Assembly: GCA_963532425.1 (NCBI GenBank)
Contig: CAUSKK010000002.1
Coordinates: 1-64,000 of the forward strand
Direction: 5' to 3'
Source of the DNA: CAUSKK01 sp963532425
GTDB lineage: Bacteria > Pseudomonadota > Gammaproteobacteria > Cardiobacteriales > Cardiobacteriaceae
DNA length: 64,000 bases
Both the position numbers and the translations under genes were made by a program. The notes below the pieces were generated by a model, which was given only the letters and a program-made list of their open reading frames with translations, searched no databases and was not told where the DNA came from. This document shows, one piece after another, positions 42,706 through 51,097 of this stretch; the first letter of the stretch is position 1; each line of letters starts with the position of its first letter.

Positions 42706-43113
42706 ATGGACCACGAACCCAGAGCCTTCATTAAATTCATCGCCCTGACCCTCTACGAAACGGTTTTCGGCCTGCTCGGCAAAATCCCGCTGCTGGGGGC
42801 GCCCTGCCGCTGGCTGGCGCGTAATCCCTGGTTTTTTATCTTTGCCTTCTTTTGGGTTCTCTGTTTCCGGGCCTCCGGCACCGAAGCCGAGCTACGGCAG
42901 GGCCTGGAGGACTGTCGGGAGCACCAGCGCACCCATAAAACTTCCACCACCCCGAGTGGGTACTGTGAGGATTTCTACGCCACTGCCCGCATCTTTTTGA
43001 ACTGGGATAGACCCTATTTCTACCTGCTGCTCGGCGGCAGTCTCGTCGGGGTGGTGCTAATAATTCGGCATAAAAACCGGCAGCGCCCCGAGGGCTGGGG
43101 CGACGACGACTAG
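42706..43113 (+). CDS. Membrane protein, divergent paralogue pair member 2
   Basis: A 135-residue protein sharing with its divergent neighbour the frame LLGKIPLLGAPCRWLARNPWF, SGTEAELRQGLEDC, RIFLNWDRPYFYLLLGG and RQRPEGWGDDD. ATG at 42706 follows GAGGAG. The pair arose by inverted duplication. The gene ends in GACGACGACTAG, the left arm of an inverted repeat shared with the convergent gene. Confidence 0.72.
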   Translation: MDHEPRAFIKFIALTLYETVFGLLGKIPLLGAPCRWLARNPWFFIFAFFWVLCFRASGTEAELRQGLEDCREHQRTHKTSTTPSGYCEDFYATARIFLNWDRPYFYLLLGGSLVGVVLIIRHKNRQRPEGWGDDD

Positions 43114-43139
43114 GCCGAAGCGCTTCCCTAGTCGTCGTC
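43102..43139. repeat. Inverted repeat joining two convergent gene ends
   Basis: GACGACGACTAG (43102-43113, end of the plus gene) and its exact complement (43128-43139, end of the minus gene) flank a perfect palindrome (43117-43126). Both proteins therefore end DDD. It can fold into one long hairpin and could serve as a two-way terminator, although T runs are absent. Confidence 0.9.
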
Positions 43140-44261
43140 AGGGAATTGCAGAAATTCCGGCGCCACCCGCTCCACCAGCCAAACGCCGTTGTCGGCGCGG
43201 TAGAAGGGCTGGTTCATCTTGCTGGTATCCAGCACCAGCACCACCGGCGCGCCGTGGCGGGCGCCCACCTTCGTGGCCGTGGCGACGTCGCCGGACAGAT
43301 GCACCCAGTGGCGGCCCCGGGGCAGCAGGCCCTCGGCGCGGATGCTGGGCAGGAAGCGCTTCGCCGTGCCGTGGTAGAGCAGCGGCGGCGGCTCGGCGCG
43401 CTCGTGTTCGATGGCCACCTGGGCGCTGGAATGGCCCTGGGCGGCGCGAATCTGGGTGCCGTCCGGGGACAGGGTGAAGCGCCGTTTCTCACAGTTGGCC
43501 ACCACCGTGAGCAGGGCCTCGCGGGTGAGGTCCGGGTGGCGCCGGGCCACGGCCCGCAGCAGTGTGTCGATGGCCACCCAGCCGTTTTTATCCAAAGTTA
43601 GGCCGATTTCCTCGGGATGATGGCGCAGCACATAGGACAGAAATTTGCTGTGGCGCTGGCGTTGCTGGTCATTCATAAAATGTCCCTGTCGTAGATAGTG
43701 GAGAGTTGCCGCCGCCACCGCCGCGCTGAAGAGCAGGCCGGTGTGATTGCCGGCCAGCACCAGCCGGTCGCTGCACGGATGGGCGGTTTCAAAATAATCG
43801 ACGGTGCCATCGTTGAGGGCGCTCAGCGGCACCAGCAGCCGGCCCAGACCCAGCGGCGCCAGGCCGACGATTTGACCGAAGCGCTTCGGCAGCGGCGGCA
43901 GCTGGCCGTCCAGGCCGTGGTGCCAGGCCCGGCCCACCAGCCGGCGCGCCGCCCGGGCCACGGCACTGCCCCGGTGGGGAGTGGCGATGGTCAGCACCGG
44001 CCCGGCCTCGGCCCCGGCGGCCAGATAGGCGCGCAGCACCAGCCCGCCGAGGCTGTGGCCCACCAGGGCCGGCCGTTCCAGCTGCCGTTCGGCGATGAAG
44101 CGCTTCAGCTGCTCGGCCTGGTCGGCCACCGACGCCCGGGTGCTGGCATAGTCGAAATAGTGGACGGCGAAGCCGGCGGCACCGAGGCGGCGGCCCAGCG
44201 GTCGCATAATCCAGCTATTCATAAAGAGGCCGTGCAGCAGCACCAGCGGCGGGGGCGTCAT
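43128..44261 (-). CDS. Fusion of alpha/beta-hydrolase and KptA-type RNA 2'-phosphotransferase
   Basis: One 377-residue frame without a stop. Residues 1-190 form a lipase-like hydrolase: LLHGLFMNSWIM, nucleophile elbow GHSLGG near residue 70, NHTGLLFS with the likely histidine. From residue 196 (MNDQQRQRHSKFLSYVLRHHPEEIGL) comes a complete KptA/Tpt1 domain with LYHGTAKRFLPSIRAEGLLPRGRHWVHLS and a C-terminal block. KptA removes 2'-phosphates from RNA using NAD. GGGA seven bases before the internal ATG also allows separate translation of the KptA half. Confidence 0.8.
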   Translation of the reverse strand: MTPPPLVLLHGLFMNSWIMRPLGRRLGAAGFAVHYFDYASTRASVADQAEQLKRFIAERQLERPALVGHSLGGLVLRAYLAAGAEAGPVLTIATPHRGSAVARAARRLVGRAWHHGLDGQLPPLPKRFGQIVGLAPLGLGRLLVPLSALNDGTVDYFETAHPCSDRLVLAGNHTGLLFSAAVAAATLHYLRQGHFMNDQQRQRHSKFLSYVLRHHPEEIGLTLDKNGWVAIDTLLRAVARRHPDLTREALLTVVANCEKRRFTLSPDGTQIRAAQGHSSAQVAIEHERAEPPPLLYHGTAKRFLPSIRAEGLLPRGRHWVHLSGDVATATKVGARHGAPVVLVLDTSKMNQPFYRADNGVWLVERVAPEFLQFPDDD

Positions 44262-44268
44262 GGCCGGC

Positions 44269-45402
44269 CTAGTCCCGGTTGATGTGCTCGGACACCCACA
44301 GATTCAGGTCGCGCTTTTCCAGGGCGGCGGCCATCAGCGCCGGGAATTTGTCCGGCGTGCAGGCAAAGGCCGGCACCCCCAGCGTTGCCAGAAACTTGGC
44401 GTTGTCCTGGTCATAGGAGGGTTTGCCGTCGTCGTTGAGGGCCAGCAGCATCACAAACTGCACGCCGGAGGCCACCAGCTCGCTCATGCGCTGGCGCATG
44501 GACCGTTCGTTGCCGCCCTCGTAGAGGTCGCTGACCAGCACCAGAATCGTATCGTTGGGCCGGCCGATGTGCTGCTGGCAGTATTTTAGGGCCCGGTCAA
44601 TGTCGGTGCCGCCGCCGAGCTGGACGCCGAAGAGCAAATCCACCGGGTCCTGCATCTCGTCGGTCAAATCGGCCACCTCCGTATCGAAGACCACCATGCG
44701 CGTTTTCACGCTGGGTAGGCTGGCCAGCACCGAACCGAAGATGCCGGAATAAATCACCGACGTGCCCATGGAACCGCTCTGGTCCAGGCACAGAATGATG
44801 TCCTTGACCGCCTGGCGCTTGCGGCCGAAGCCAATGCGCACCTCGGGAATAACGGTGCGGTAGTCGGGCTGGTAGTTCTTCATGTTCTTCTGAATGGTGC
44901 GGTGCCAGTCGATTTCCCTGAGGCGCGGATTGCGCCGGCGGGTGGAACGGTTCAGGGCGCCGGTTACGGCCTGCTGCAGCGGATTGCTCAGCCGTTTCAG
45001 CAGCTCATCGACCACCTGGCGCACCACCTGCCGGGCCAGCTCCTTATTCTTCTCGGGAATGGAGCGGCTCAGGCTCATCAGCGTGGCGACCAGATGCACA
45101 TCGGGCACCACCGTTTCCAGCATTTCCTTTTCCGTGAGCAGCTGGGTGAGGTTGAGGCGCTCGACGGCGTCCTTCTGCATCACCTGCACCACCGACTGGG
45201 GGAAAAACTCGCGGATGTCGCCCAGCCACTTGCTCACCTTCGGCGCCGAGGCCCCGAGGCCGCCCTTGCGGCGGTTGCCGTCGTTGTCGTAGAGGGCCGA
45301 CAGGGCCTTGTCCATGCGCTCCTCGCTGGCGCTGAGGCAGATGCCGGCGTCGGGGTTGCAGTCGCCGAGAATCAGGCGCCAGCGTTTGTTCATGTCGATC
45401 AT
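44269..45402 (-). CDS. VWA-domain protein
   Basis: A 377-residue protein whose C-terminal half is a von Willebrand A domain with an intact metal site: DQSGSMGTS (DxSxS), a threonine in GGGTDIDRAL and an aspartate in LVSDLYEGG. The N-terminal half is helical. In other bacteria such VWA proteins are co-encoded with DUF5682 proteins and MoxR ATPases. Start 45402, after TAGGAG. It overlaps the DUF5682 gene by four bases. Confidence 0.82.
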   Translation of the reverse strand: MIDMNKRWRLILGDCNPDAGICLSASEERMDKALSALYDNDGNRRKGGLGASAPKVSKWLGDIREFFPQSVVQVMQKDAVERLNLTQLLTEKEMLETVVPDVHLVATLMSLSRSIPEKNKELARQVVRQVVDELLKRLSNPLQQAVTGALNRSTRRRNPRLREIDWHRTIQKNMKNYQPDYRTVIPEVRIGFGRKRQAVKDIILCLDQSGSMGTSVIYSGIFGSVLASLPSVKTRMVVFDTEVADLTDEMQDPVDLLFGVQLGGGTDIDRALKYCQQHIGRPNDTILVLVSDLYEGGNERSMRQRMSELVASGVQFVMLLALNDDGKPSYDQDNAKFLATLGVPAFACTPDKFPALMAAALEKRDLNLWVSEHINRD

Positions 45403-47744
45403 GGGCGTACTCCTAGCAGGGTCAGAATGGTTTCCCGGGCGGCGGCGGCCGGGGCCTCGTCCAGCGCGGCGGGGGCAGCGGTGGCGCCGGGCCGGACGGC
45501 GACCCCCTCGGCGTCGAGCTGGCTGGCCCGTTCGCCGATGCGGCGCCGTTCGGCATTCTCAAAGGAACCGAAGGTGCGGCGCAGCAGCGGCAGCAGTTCG
45601 GTGAAGCTGGCCTCGTCCAACGTGGCGAGCCAGTCGTGAATCATCGGCAGCAGGGTGGGGTGAATGATGAGCACCGTCCCGGACTGGTGGAGGAAGCCCT
45701 CCAGCCAGCTGGCGCTATCGCCGGGGTGATTGGCCCGGGAGAGGAATTGATAGAGCGCTTCGGCGGTGGCCTCGTCGTCGAGGCGCTGGCGGTCGAAGAG
45801 CAGCCGGGTGGCCAGGCCCTGGAGCAGCGGATTGACGGCACCGTGGCCGCGCAGGCTGGCGATGAACTGCAGCCAGAGCTGCTGCGCCTCCGGCAGGCTG
45901 TCGCCGAGCACGTTCAGCGGGCCATCGGCGGCGCGGATATTAGTGGCCAGCAGGGCGGCGGCCTCCGGGTCGATGGCGATGCAGCCCTGCACCCCGCCCA
46001 CGGCCAGCCGGGTGAGCAGGGTCAGCAGCAGCGTTTCCAGGGCGGCGGTGTTCTGCTGGCGCACCGAGCCATAGCGCAGCACGCCGGCCAGCGGCGGCAG
46101 GGTGGCGAGCAGGTCGTGGACATCGCTCTGGCCGGCGGACAGATTTTCCAGCGCTTCGGCCAGGGCCGCCACCAGCGGCGGCAGGTCGGCCGGCATCACC
46201 GCGTCCAGCAGCGTGGCCAGCTCGGCCAGATGCTGGGCCCGCTCCAGCTTGCTGCGCACAAAGGCCGTGGCCGCCGCCGCCAGGGTGTTGCCGTAGACGG
46301 CCTTTTCCAGCAGCTGGATTTGCTGTTCCGGTTCATAGTGGGTGGCCCAGATTTCCTTGAAGGTGCCGGCGCCGCTGCTGCCCTGGCCCGGTTCGGCCCA
46401 GTGAATGTCGAGCAGCCGCAGCCGGTGGATAAAGACACTGCGGCCCAAATCCAGCGGTTTGCGCAGGTCCAGGGTCAGGGTTTTATCGGCGGCCTCCAGC
46501 GGCAGGCGCAGGCTTTTGCGCTGCTTTTCGACGTCGCCGATGAGCGGTAGCTGGGGCGTGGCCGGCGGCACCGTGCCGATGACGTCGCCCACCAGCAGGG
46601 CGTCGGCAATCTGTTGCAGGGCGCTGTCGTCGCCCATGCTGATGACGGTGTTGATGGCGGCCAGATAGTCATCGAGGCCGGGCCGGGGTTCATTGCGCAG
46701 GCTGGCCAGGGCCCGGCTCAGGCGCAGGGTTTCGATGATGTGGGCGGCGGCCACGTCAAATTTCTGCGCCCGCAGCAGCTTGGCGGCGGCCGACAGCCAC
46801 AGAACGCCGTCGTCGTCCGGGTGCTGCCAGAGGTGGTTGTACCAGTTGGGGGCATTGATACCGGCGCCGTAGCCGCTGGCCAGGGTAAGCCGGCGGTTGG
46901 TCCAGGGAATCAGCGTGCATTCCACCTTCACCTTGGCCAGGCCCTTGAGCAGGGCGGCATCGTCCCTGGCGCTGTGCGGTTCCTGCAGGGCCGGCACGTG
47001 CCAGGCGCCGCAGACCACGGCGATGTTCTGATACTGTTTGGCGGCGGCCCGCACCCGCTGGCGCATCTGGGCCTCGCGCAGCAAATCGCGGGGCCGGCTG
47101 TGCTGGGGATAGGCCGCGCGCAGGGCGGCGACGGCCTCGTGCACCGCGCTGAAAATTTCCGCACAGTTCTGGCTCCGTTCCACCTGCGCCTCCCACCAGG
47201 CCTCGCCGTCGCGGTGGCCGGCCAGTTCGGCGAGCCGGTCGAAGGGGTCGCCGCTGAAATCAGCCTCGGAATTTTCCTCGGCCGCCGCCTCGGGGGTTTC
47301 CTCGGCCGTCGCCTCGGGGGTTTCCTCGGTCGCCGCCTCGGGCTTTTCCTCGGCCTCGGCCCCGGGGACAGCGCTTCCCTCGGGGGCCCTAATTTTTGCG
47401 GCCAGCGCCTCCTCCTCGGCGGCGTCAAGGGCGAAGGACTGGGCCAGGGGCAAATCGAAGAACTGGCAGGGAATGCCGTGGGCCTGGGCGAATTTAATGG
47501 CCTGCCATTCCGGCGAAAACTCGGTGAGCGGGTAGTAGACCGCCCGGGCCGGCTGGTCGGGCTGATAGGCCAGCAGGGCCACCGGGGGCCGGGTGGCGGG
47601 GTCGGCCACCAGCGCCAGCAGCCCTTCGCCCTCGGGCGGGGCCTCCAGCAGCAGGCAATCGGGCCGAAGCGCTTCCAGCTCGGCGAGCAGATGACGCGCC
47701 GAACCGAAGCCGTGGTGGCGAATACCAAAATAATGAATGCTCAT
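45399..47744 (-). CDS. DUF5682-family protein
   Basis: A 781-residue cytosolic protein starting MSIHYFGIRHHGFGSARHLLAELEALRPDCLLLEAPPEGE, the characteristic DUF5682 N terminus, with CGAWHVPAL near residue 260. Between residues 120 and 165 lies a variable acidic insertion of repeated (E/A/T/P) units such as EETPEA, which may be a flexible linker. DUF5682 proteins are part of MoxR-VWA modules of unknown cellular task. It is probably one functional unit with the VWA protein, with no MoxR gene nearby. Confidence 0.78.
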   Translation of the reverse strand: MSIHYFGIRHHGFGSARHLLAELEALRPDCLLLEAPPEGEGLLALVADPATRPPVALLAYQPDQPARAVYYPLTEFSPEWQAIKFAQAHGIPCQFFDLPLAQSFALDAAEEEALAAKIRAPEGSAVPGAEAEEKPEAATEETPEATAEETPEAAAEENSEADFSGDPFDRLAELAGHRDGEAWWEAQVERSQNCAEIFSAVHEAVAALRAAYPQHSRPRDLLREAQMRQRVRAAAKQYQNIAVVCGAWHVPALQEPHSARDDAALLKGLAKVKVECTLIPWTNRRLTLASGYGAGINAPNWYNHLWQHPDDDGVLWLSAAAKLLRAQKFDVAAAHIIETLRLSRALASLRNEPRPGLDDYLAAINTVISMGDDSALQQIADALLVGDVIGTVPPATPQLPLIGDVEKQRKSLRLPLEAADKTLTLDLRKPLDLGRSVFIHRLRLLDIHWAEPGQGSSGAGTFKEIWATHYEPEQQIQLLEKAVYGNTLAAAATAFVRSKLERAQHLAELATLLDAVMPADLPPLVAALAEALENLSAGQSDVHDLLATLPPLAGVLRYGSVRQQNTAALETLLLTLLTRLAVGGVQGCIAIDPEAAALLATNIRAADGPLNVLGDSLPEAQQLWLQFIASLRGHGAVNPLLQGLATRLLFDRQRLDDEATAEALYQFLSRANHPGDSASWLEGFLHQSGTVLIIHPTLLPMIHDWLATLDEASFTELLPLLRRTFGSFENAERRRIGERASQLDAEGVAVRPGATAAPAALDEAPAAAARETILTLLGVRP

Positions 47745-47753
47745 GGGCGTTCC

Positions 47754-48776
47754 TTAGGTGCGTTGGGCCAGAATCATCTGGCGGGTGGGCAACGGCAATC
47801 CCTCCCGGGTGGCCGTCGCGCTGGGATTGAGAAAATCGGCGAGGCTGTGGCTGTCGAGCCAGGCCGTGCGCCGCTGCTCCGCCGGCGTGGTAAGCACCGC
47901 CGGGCCGAAGCGCTTCGGGGTGAAACCGGCCGCCGCCAGCCACTGGCAGAGCCGGGCCGTGGTCGGCAGGCTGTAGATATTGCGCATGCCGGCGTAGCCC
48001 TGGGGAAGCGCTTCCTCATGGTCGGCGCCGCCGGGCCAAATCAGCGTTTCCAGCAGCAGTTCGCCGCCCGGTTTTAGGGTGGCGTGGAGCTGGCGCAGAT
48101 GTTCCAGCGGCTCGCGCCGGTGGTAGAGCACGCCCATGGACAGGGTCAAATCGAAGCCGGTGATGCCGCCGGCGTCCAGGGTCAGTGGCAGATAGGCACT
48201 GCGCGGCGGCCGGGCGCCGAAGAGCCAGTGGGGCACGGTGAAGAGCTTGCGGAGCAGAAGATACTGGGCCAGATAGGGCCAGGAGGGGTCGAGGCCGATG
48301 ACGCTGCGGGCGCCGTCGGCGAGCAGGCGGAAGAGATAGTAGCCGTTGCCACAGCCCACATCGAGGATACGCCGGCCACGAATGGCCACGCCCAGATTCA
48401 GCAGGCGCTGGTATTTCCATTCGCTACGCCATTCGCCGTCCAAATCCTCGCCGAAGAGGTGGAAATGGCCCTTGCGCCAGGGTTTGAGCTGGAGCAGCAG
48501 GGCGCGCAGGGCCTCCCGGTCCACCGAGCCCTGCACCGCCGGAATGTCGCCCCACTGGCAGCGCCGGGGGGCCACCGCCAGGGCGTCGATGGCGGCCAGC
48601 CAGTGGGCAAAATGGCCGTGGGGATGATGATTCAACAGGGCGGGCACCAGCACTTCCAGCCGTAGCTGCGGCTGCAGCTCCCGGGCCCGGCGCAGTTCCC
48701 GTAGGGCCCGGCGCCAACCGGGCTGGCGCTGGCATTTTTCATATAAATCTCGCGAAATTTCTCTAAACCACGGCAT
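47754..48776 (-). CDS. cmoB: tRNA U34 carboxymethyltransferase CmoB
   Basis: Uses carboxy-SAM to form 5-carboxymethoxyuridine at tRNA wobble position 34. ILDVGCGNGYYLFRL is the SAM/Cx-SAM loop, preceded by KWRSEWKYQR-type residues binding the carboxyl group, and RRTAWLDSHSLADFLNP near the C terminus is diagnostic. Start at ATG 48776 (MPWFREISRDLY); TTG/GTG codons six codons earlier are less likely. The partner cmoA is not in the window. Confidence 0.92.
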   Translation of the reverse strand: MPWFREISRDLYEKCQRQPGWRRALRELRRARELQPQLRLEVLVPALLNHHPHGHFAHWLAAIDALAVAPRRCQWGDIPAVQGSVDREALRALLLQLKPWRKGHFHLFGEDLDGEWRSEWKYQRLLNLGVAIRGRRILDVGCGNGYYLFRLLADGARSVIGLDPSWPYLAQYLLLRKLFTVPHWLFGARPPRSAYLPLTLDAGGITGFDLTLSMGVLYHRREPLEHLRQLHATLKPGGELLLETLIWPGGADHEEALPQGYAGMRNIYSLPTTARLCQWLAAAGFTPKRFGPAVLTTPAEQRRTAWLDSHSLADFLNPSATATREGLPLPTRQMILAQRT

Positions 48777-48874
48777 TTTTCTAAACCACACCAAACGGAC
48801 TCTCTATTTTTTTAAACGCCGCTATTTTAAAGGGCGGCGCCGCTGCATAATGGAATTTTTGCCTGGAGAACAAC

Positions 48875-50257
48875 ATGGAATTACTCCTGAATCCGGTGGT
48901 GCTGGCCGTGCTGCTGATGCTGCTGCTGGCCCTGCTGCGCGTCCACGTGGTCTTTAGCCTCATCGTCAGCGCCCTGGCGGGCGGTCTGGTGGCCAAGATT
49001 CCGGCCGACCAAATCCGCGCCGGCCTCAAACTGGCCGACGATGCGCCCCTGGACGGCCTCAGCCAGCTGAAATACACCATCCACGTCTTTGAAGAGGGCA
49101 TCACCGCCGGCACCACCACGGCCCTGTCCTATGCGGTGCTGGGCGCCTTTGCCGTCGCCATTTCCTATTCGGGCCTGTCCCAGCTGCTGGCCAATGCCAT
49201 CATTCGCCGCGTCCAGTCCGGCGCCCGGGGCACGGTGAAAGTGCTGCTGCTCGGCGCCCTGCTGCTGGCCGGCGTGCTGAGCCAGAACCTGATTCCGGTG
49301 CACATTGCCTTTATCCCCATTCTGCTGCCGCCGCTGTTCACGGTGATGAACCGGCTCCAGCTCGACCGCCGCGCCGTGGCCTGCGTGCTGACCTTCGGCC
49401 TGGTCTGCACCTATATGTTCATTCCCTACGGCTTCGGCGACATCTTCATTCGCCAGATTCTCCTCGGCAACATCGAGCGCTTCGGCATGGACGTGGCGGC
49501 GGTGAACACCTATAAGGCGCTGGCCCTGCCGGCCCTGGGCATGGCCGTCGGTCTGGCCGTGGCTCTGTTTTACAGCTACCGCCGGCCCCGGGTCTACGCC
49601 GACCGGCCGGTGGAGGGGGCCGAGCAGCAGCTGACGGTGGAGAAGGGCAAGGTCTGGGTGGCGGCGCTGGCGGTGCTGCTGGCCTTTCTGGCGCAGAAAT
49701 ACACCGGCTCCCTTATCTTCGCCGGCCTGGTGGGCTTTGCCATTTTCATGGCCGGCCGGGTTATCCGCTGGCAGCAGGCCGACACCGTCTTCAACAACGG
49801 CATCCGCATGATGAGCATGGTCGGCTTCATTCTGATTAGTGCCAACGGCTTTGCCGCCGTCATGCACGCCAGCCACGGCATCGAACCGCTGGTGCAACAG
49901 ACCCTGACCACCTTCGGCGCCAGCAAAAGCATTCTGGCCCTGGCCATGCTGCTGCTCGGCCTGCTGATTACCATGGGCATCGGCAGTTCCTTTTCCACCC
50001 TGCCGATTATCGCCGCCGTCTACGTGCCGCTCTGCGCCCAGATTGGCTTCTCGCCGACGGCCACCGTCGCCCTCATCGGCACCGCCGGCGTCCTCGGCGA
50101 TGCCGGCTCGCCCACCTCGGACAGCGCCCTGGGCCCAACCATGGGCCTGAACGCCGACGGCCAGCACGACCATATCCGCGACACCGTCATTCCCACCTTT
50201 CTCCATTACAACCTGCCGCTGGTGCTTTTTGGCTGGCTGGCGGCCCTGATTCTCTAG
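48875..50257 (+). CDS. Na+/H+ antiporter family protein (NhaC-like)
   Basis: A 460-residue polytopic membrane protein with about eleven hydrophobic segments. N-terminal LLNPVVLAVLLMLLLALLRVHVVFSLIVSALAGGLVA and the later LGDAGSPTSDSALGPTMGLN block match the Na+/H+ antiporter family found in Haemophilus-like genomes. Transport direction and ion are inferred from family only. CTGGAGAA precedes the ATG. Confidence 0.85.
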   Translation: MELLLNPVVLAVLLMLLLALLRVHVVFSLIVSALAGGLVAKIPADQIRAGLKLADDAPLDGLSQLKYTIHVFEEGITAGTTTALSYAVLGAFAVAISYSGLSQLLANAIIRRVQSGARGTVKVLLLGALLLAGVLSQNLIPVHIAFIPILLPPLFTVMNRLQLDRRAVACVLTFGLVCTYMFIPYGFGDIFIRQILLGNIERFGMDVAAVNTYKALALPALGMAVGLAVALFYSYRRPRVYADRPVEGAEQQLTVEKGKVWVAALAVLLAFLAQKYTGSLIFAGLVGFAIFMAGRVIRWQQADTVFNNGIRMMSMVGFILISANGFAAVMHASHGIEPLVQQTLTTFGASKSILALAMLLLGLLITMGIGSSFSTLPIIAAVYVPLCAQIGFSPTATVALIGTAGVLGDAGSPTSDSALGPTMGLNADGQHDHIRDTVIPTFLHYNLPLVLFGWLAALIL

Positions 50258-50266
50258 GAGTTTTCC

Positions 50267-51061
50267 ATGACCACCATTCACTTTCCCCCCTCGGCCCAAC
50301 TGCACAACGGCGACGGCATACCCCGGGCCAAATTCCTCCTCGGCCTGCTGCTGATGCTGGGCTTCCTCGCCGGCCTCGGCCTCTGGGCCAGCACGCTGAC
50401 CCGCGGCCTGCTGGTGGACAGCCAGATTAAAAAGCCGCTGCTCTATCCGGCCGCCGACCTGGACGACAAGCTCAGCAGCTGTTCCAGCCAGTTTCTCTTC
50501 TTCAGCTCCTGCCACATCGTCATTCATTCGCCCCGGGGCGACGTCGAGAAGACCATTGTTTTCCTCAACGATTACAAGGACTACCGGACCGCCCCGGTCT
50601 ACGACGCCGACCACCCGGAACGCATCAGCGACAGCCTGTCCCAGGAGAAAATCTACCAGCGCGGCGGCGTGGTTCTGGCCCTCTGGGGCTTCCTCGGCTG
50701 CTGCTGCTATTTCATCGGCCGGGCCTACCGCCACCGGCAACGGCTGGCGCGGCTGGTTCGGCACCTCAACGAGCACCGCGACCATTGGCAACTGGGCTGG
50801 CAGCCGCTGCCCAATCCCAACGGCGACGCCCAGAAATTTGCGCTGGAACTGGACGGCCAATCGCTGGAACTGCACCAGTCCCTGCGCCAGCAGCGGCCGC
50901 TGGGCCGGGACGGCCGGGTGCTGACCCTGGGCACCGACCCGGATTGCTATGTGGTGCTCAATCAGGAGCTTAGCCACTTCGGCGGCAGCCTCGACGACTA
51001 CGAGCGCGTCGAACTGCGCAGCGCCCTGGAAAACTGGATGGACGAAAATCCCGACGCCTAG
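50267..51061 (+). CDS. Hypothetical membrane protein
   Basis: A 264-residue protein with two hydrophobic segments (about 23-45 and 130-150) separated by a periplasmic-looking domain with cysteines (SSCSSQFLFFSSCHIV), and a soluble C-terminal domain of about 100 residues. No family recognised. It begins nine bases after the antiporter and has GGAG at good spacing, so it is operonic with it. A strong terminator follows. Confidence 0.65.
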   Translation: MTTIHFPPSAQLHNGDGIPRAKFLLGLLLMLGFLAGLGLWASTLTRGLLVDSQIKKPLLYPAADLDDKLSSCSSQFLFFSSCHIVIHSPRGDVEKTIVFLNDYKDYRTAPVYDADHPERISDSLSQEKIYQRGGVVLALWGFLGCCCYFIGRAYRHRQRLARLVRHLNEHRDHWQLGWQPLPNPNGDAQKFALELDGQSLELHQSLRQQRPLGRDGRVLTLGTDPDCYVVLNQELSHFGGSLDDYERVELRSALENWMDENPDA

Positions 51062-51087
51062 CCCCCGCCCCTCCGGGGGCGTTTTTT
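51061..51087 (+). terminator. Rho-independent terminator
   Basis: GCCCCC/GGGGGC stem (or the shifted CGCCCC/GGGGCG) followed by six T residues, overlapping the stop codon of the preceding gene and directly bordering array 4. Confidence 0.88.
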
Positions 51088-51097
51088 ATGGCCGGCC

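Noticed and set aside
48881..50977. A 698-codon minus-strand frame across the antiporter gene, and similar long opposite-strand frames (3043-4560, 14259-15347, 29973-31427, 46614-48077)
   Set aside because: They mirror well-recognised genes in GC-rich DNA, have Gly/Ala/Gln/His-rich composition and no motifs or start signals.
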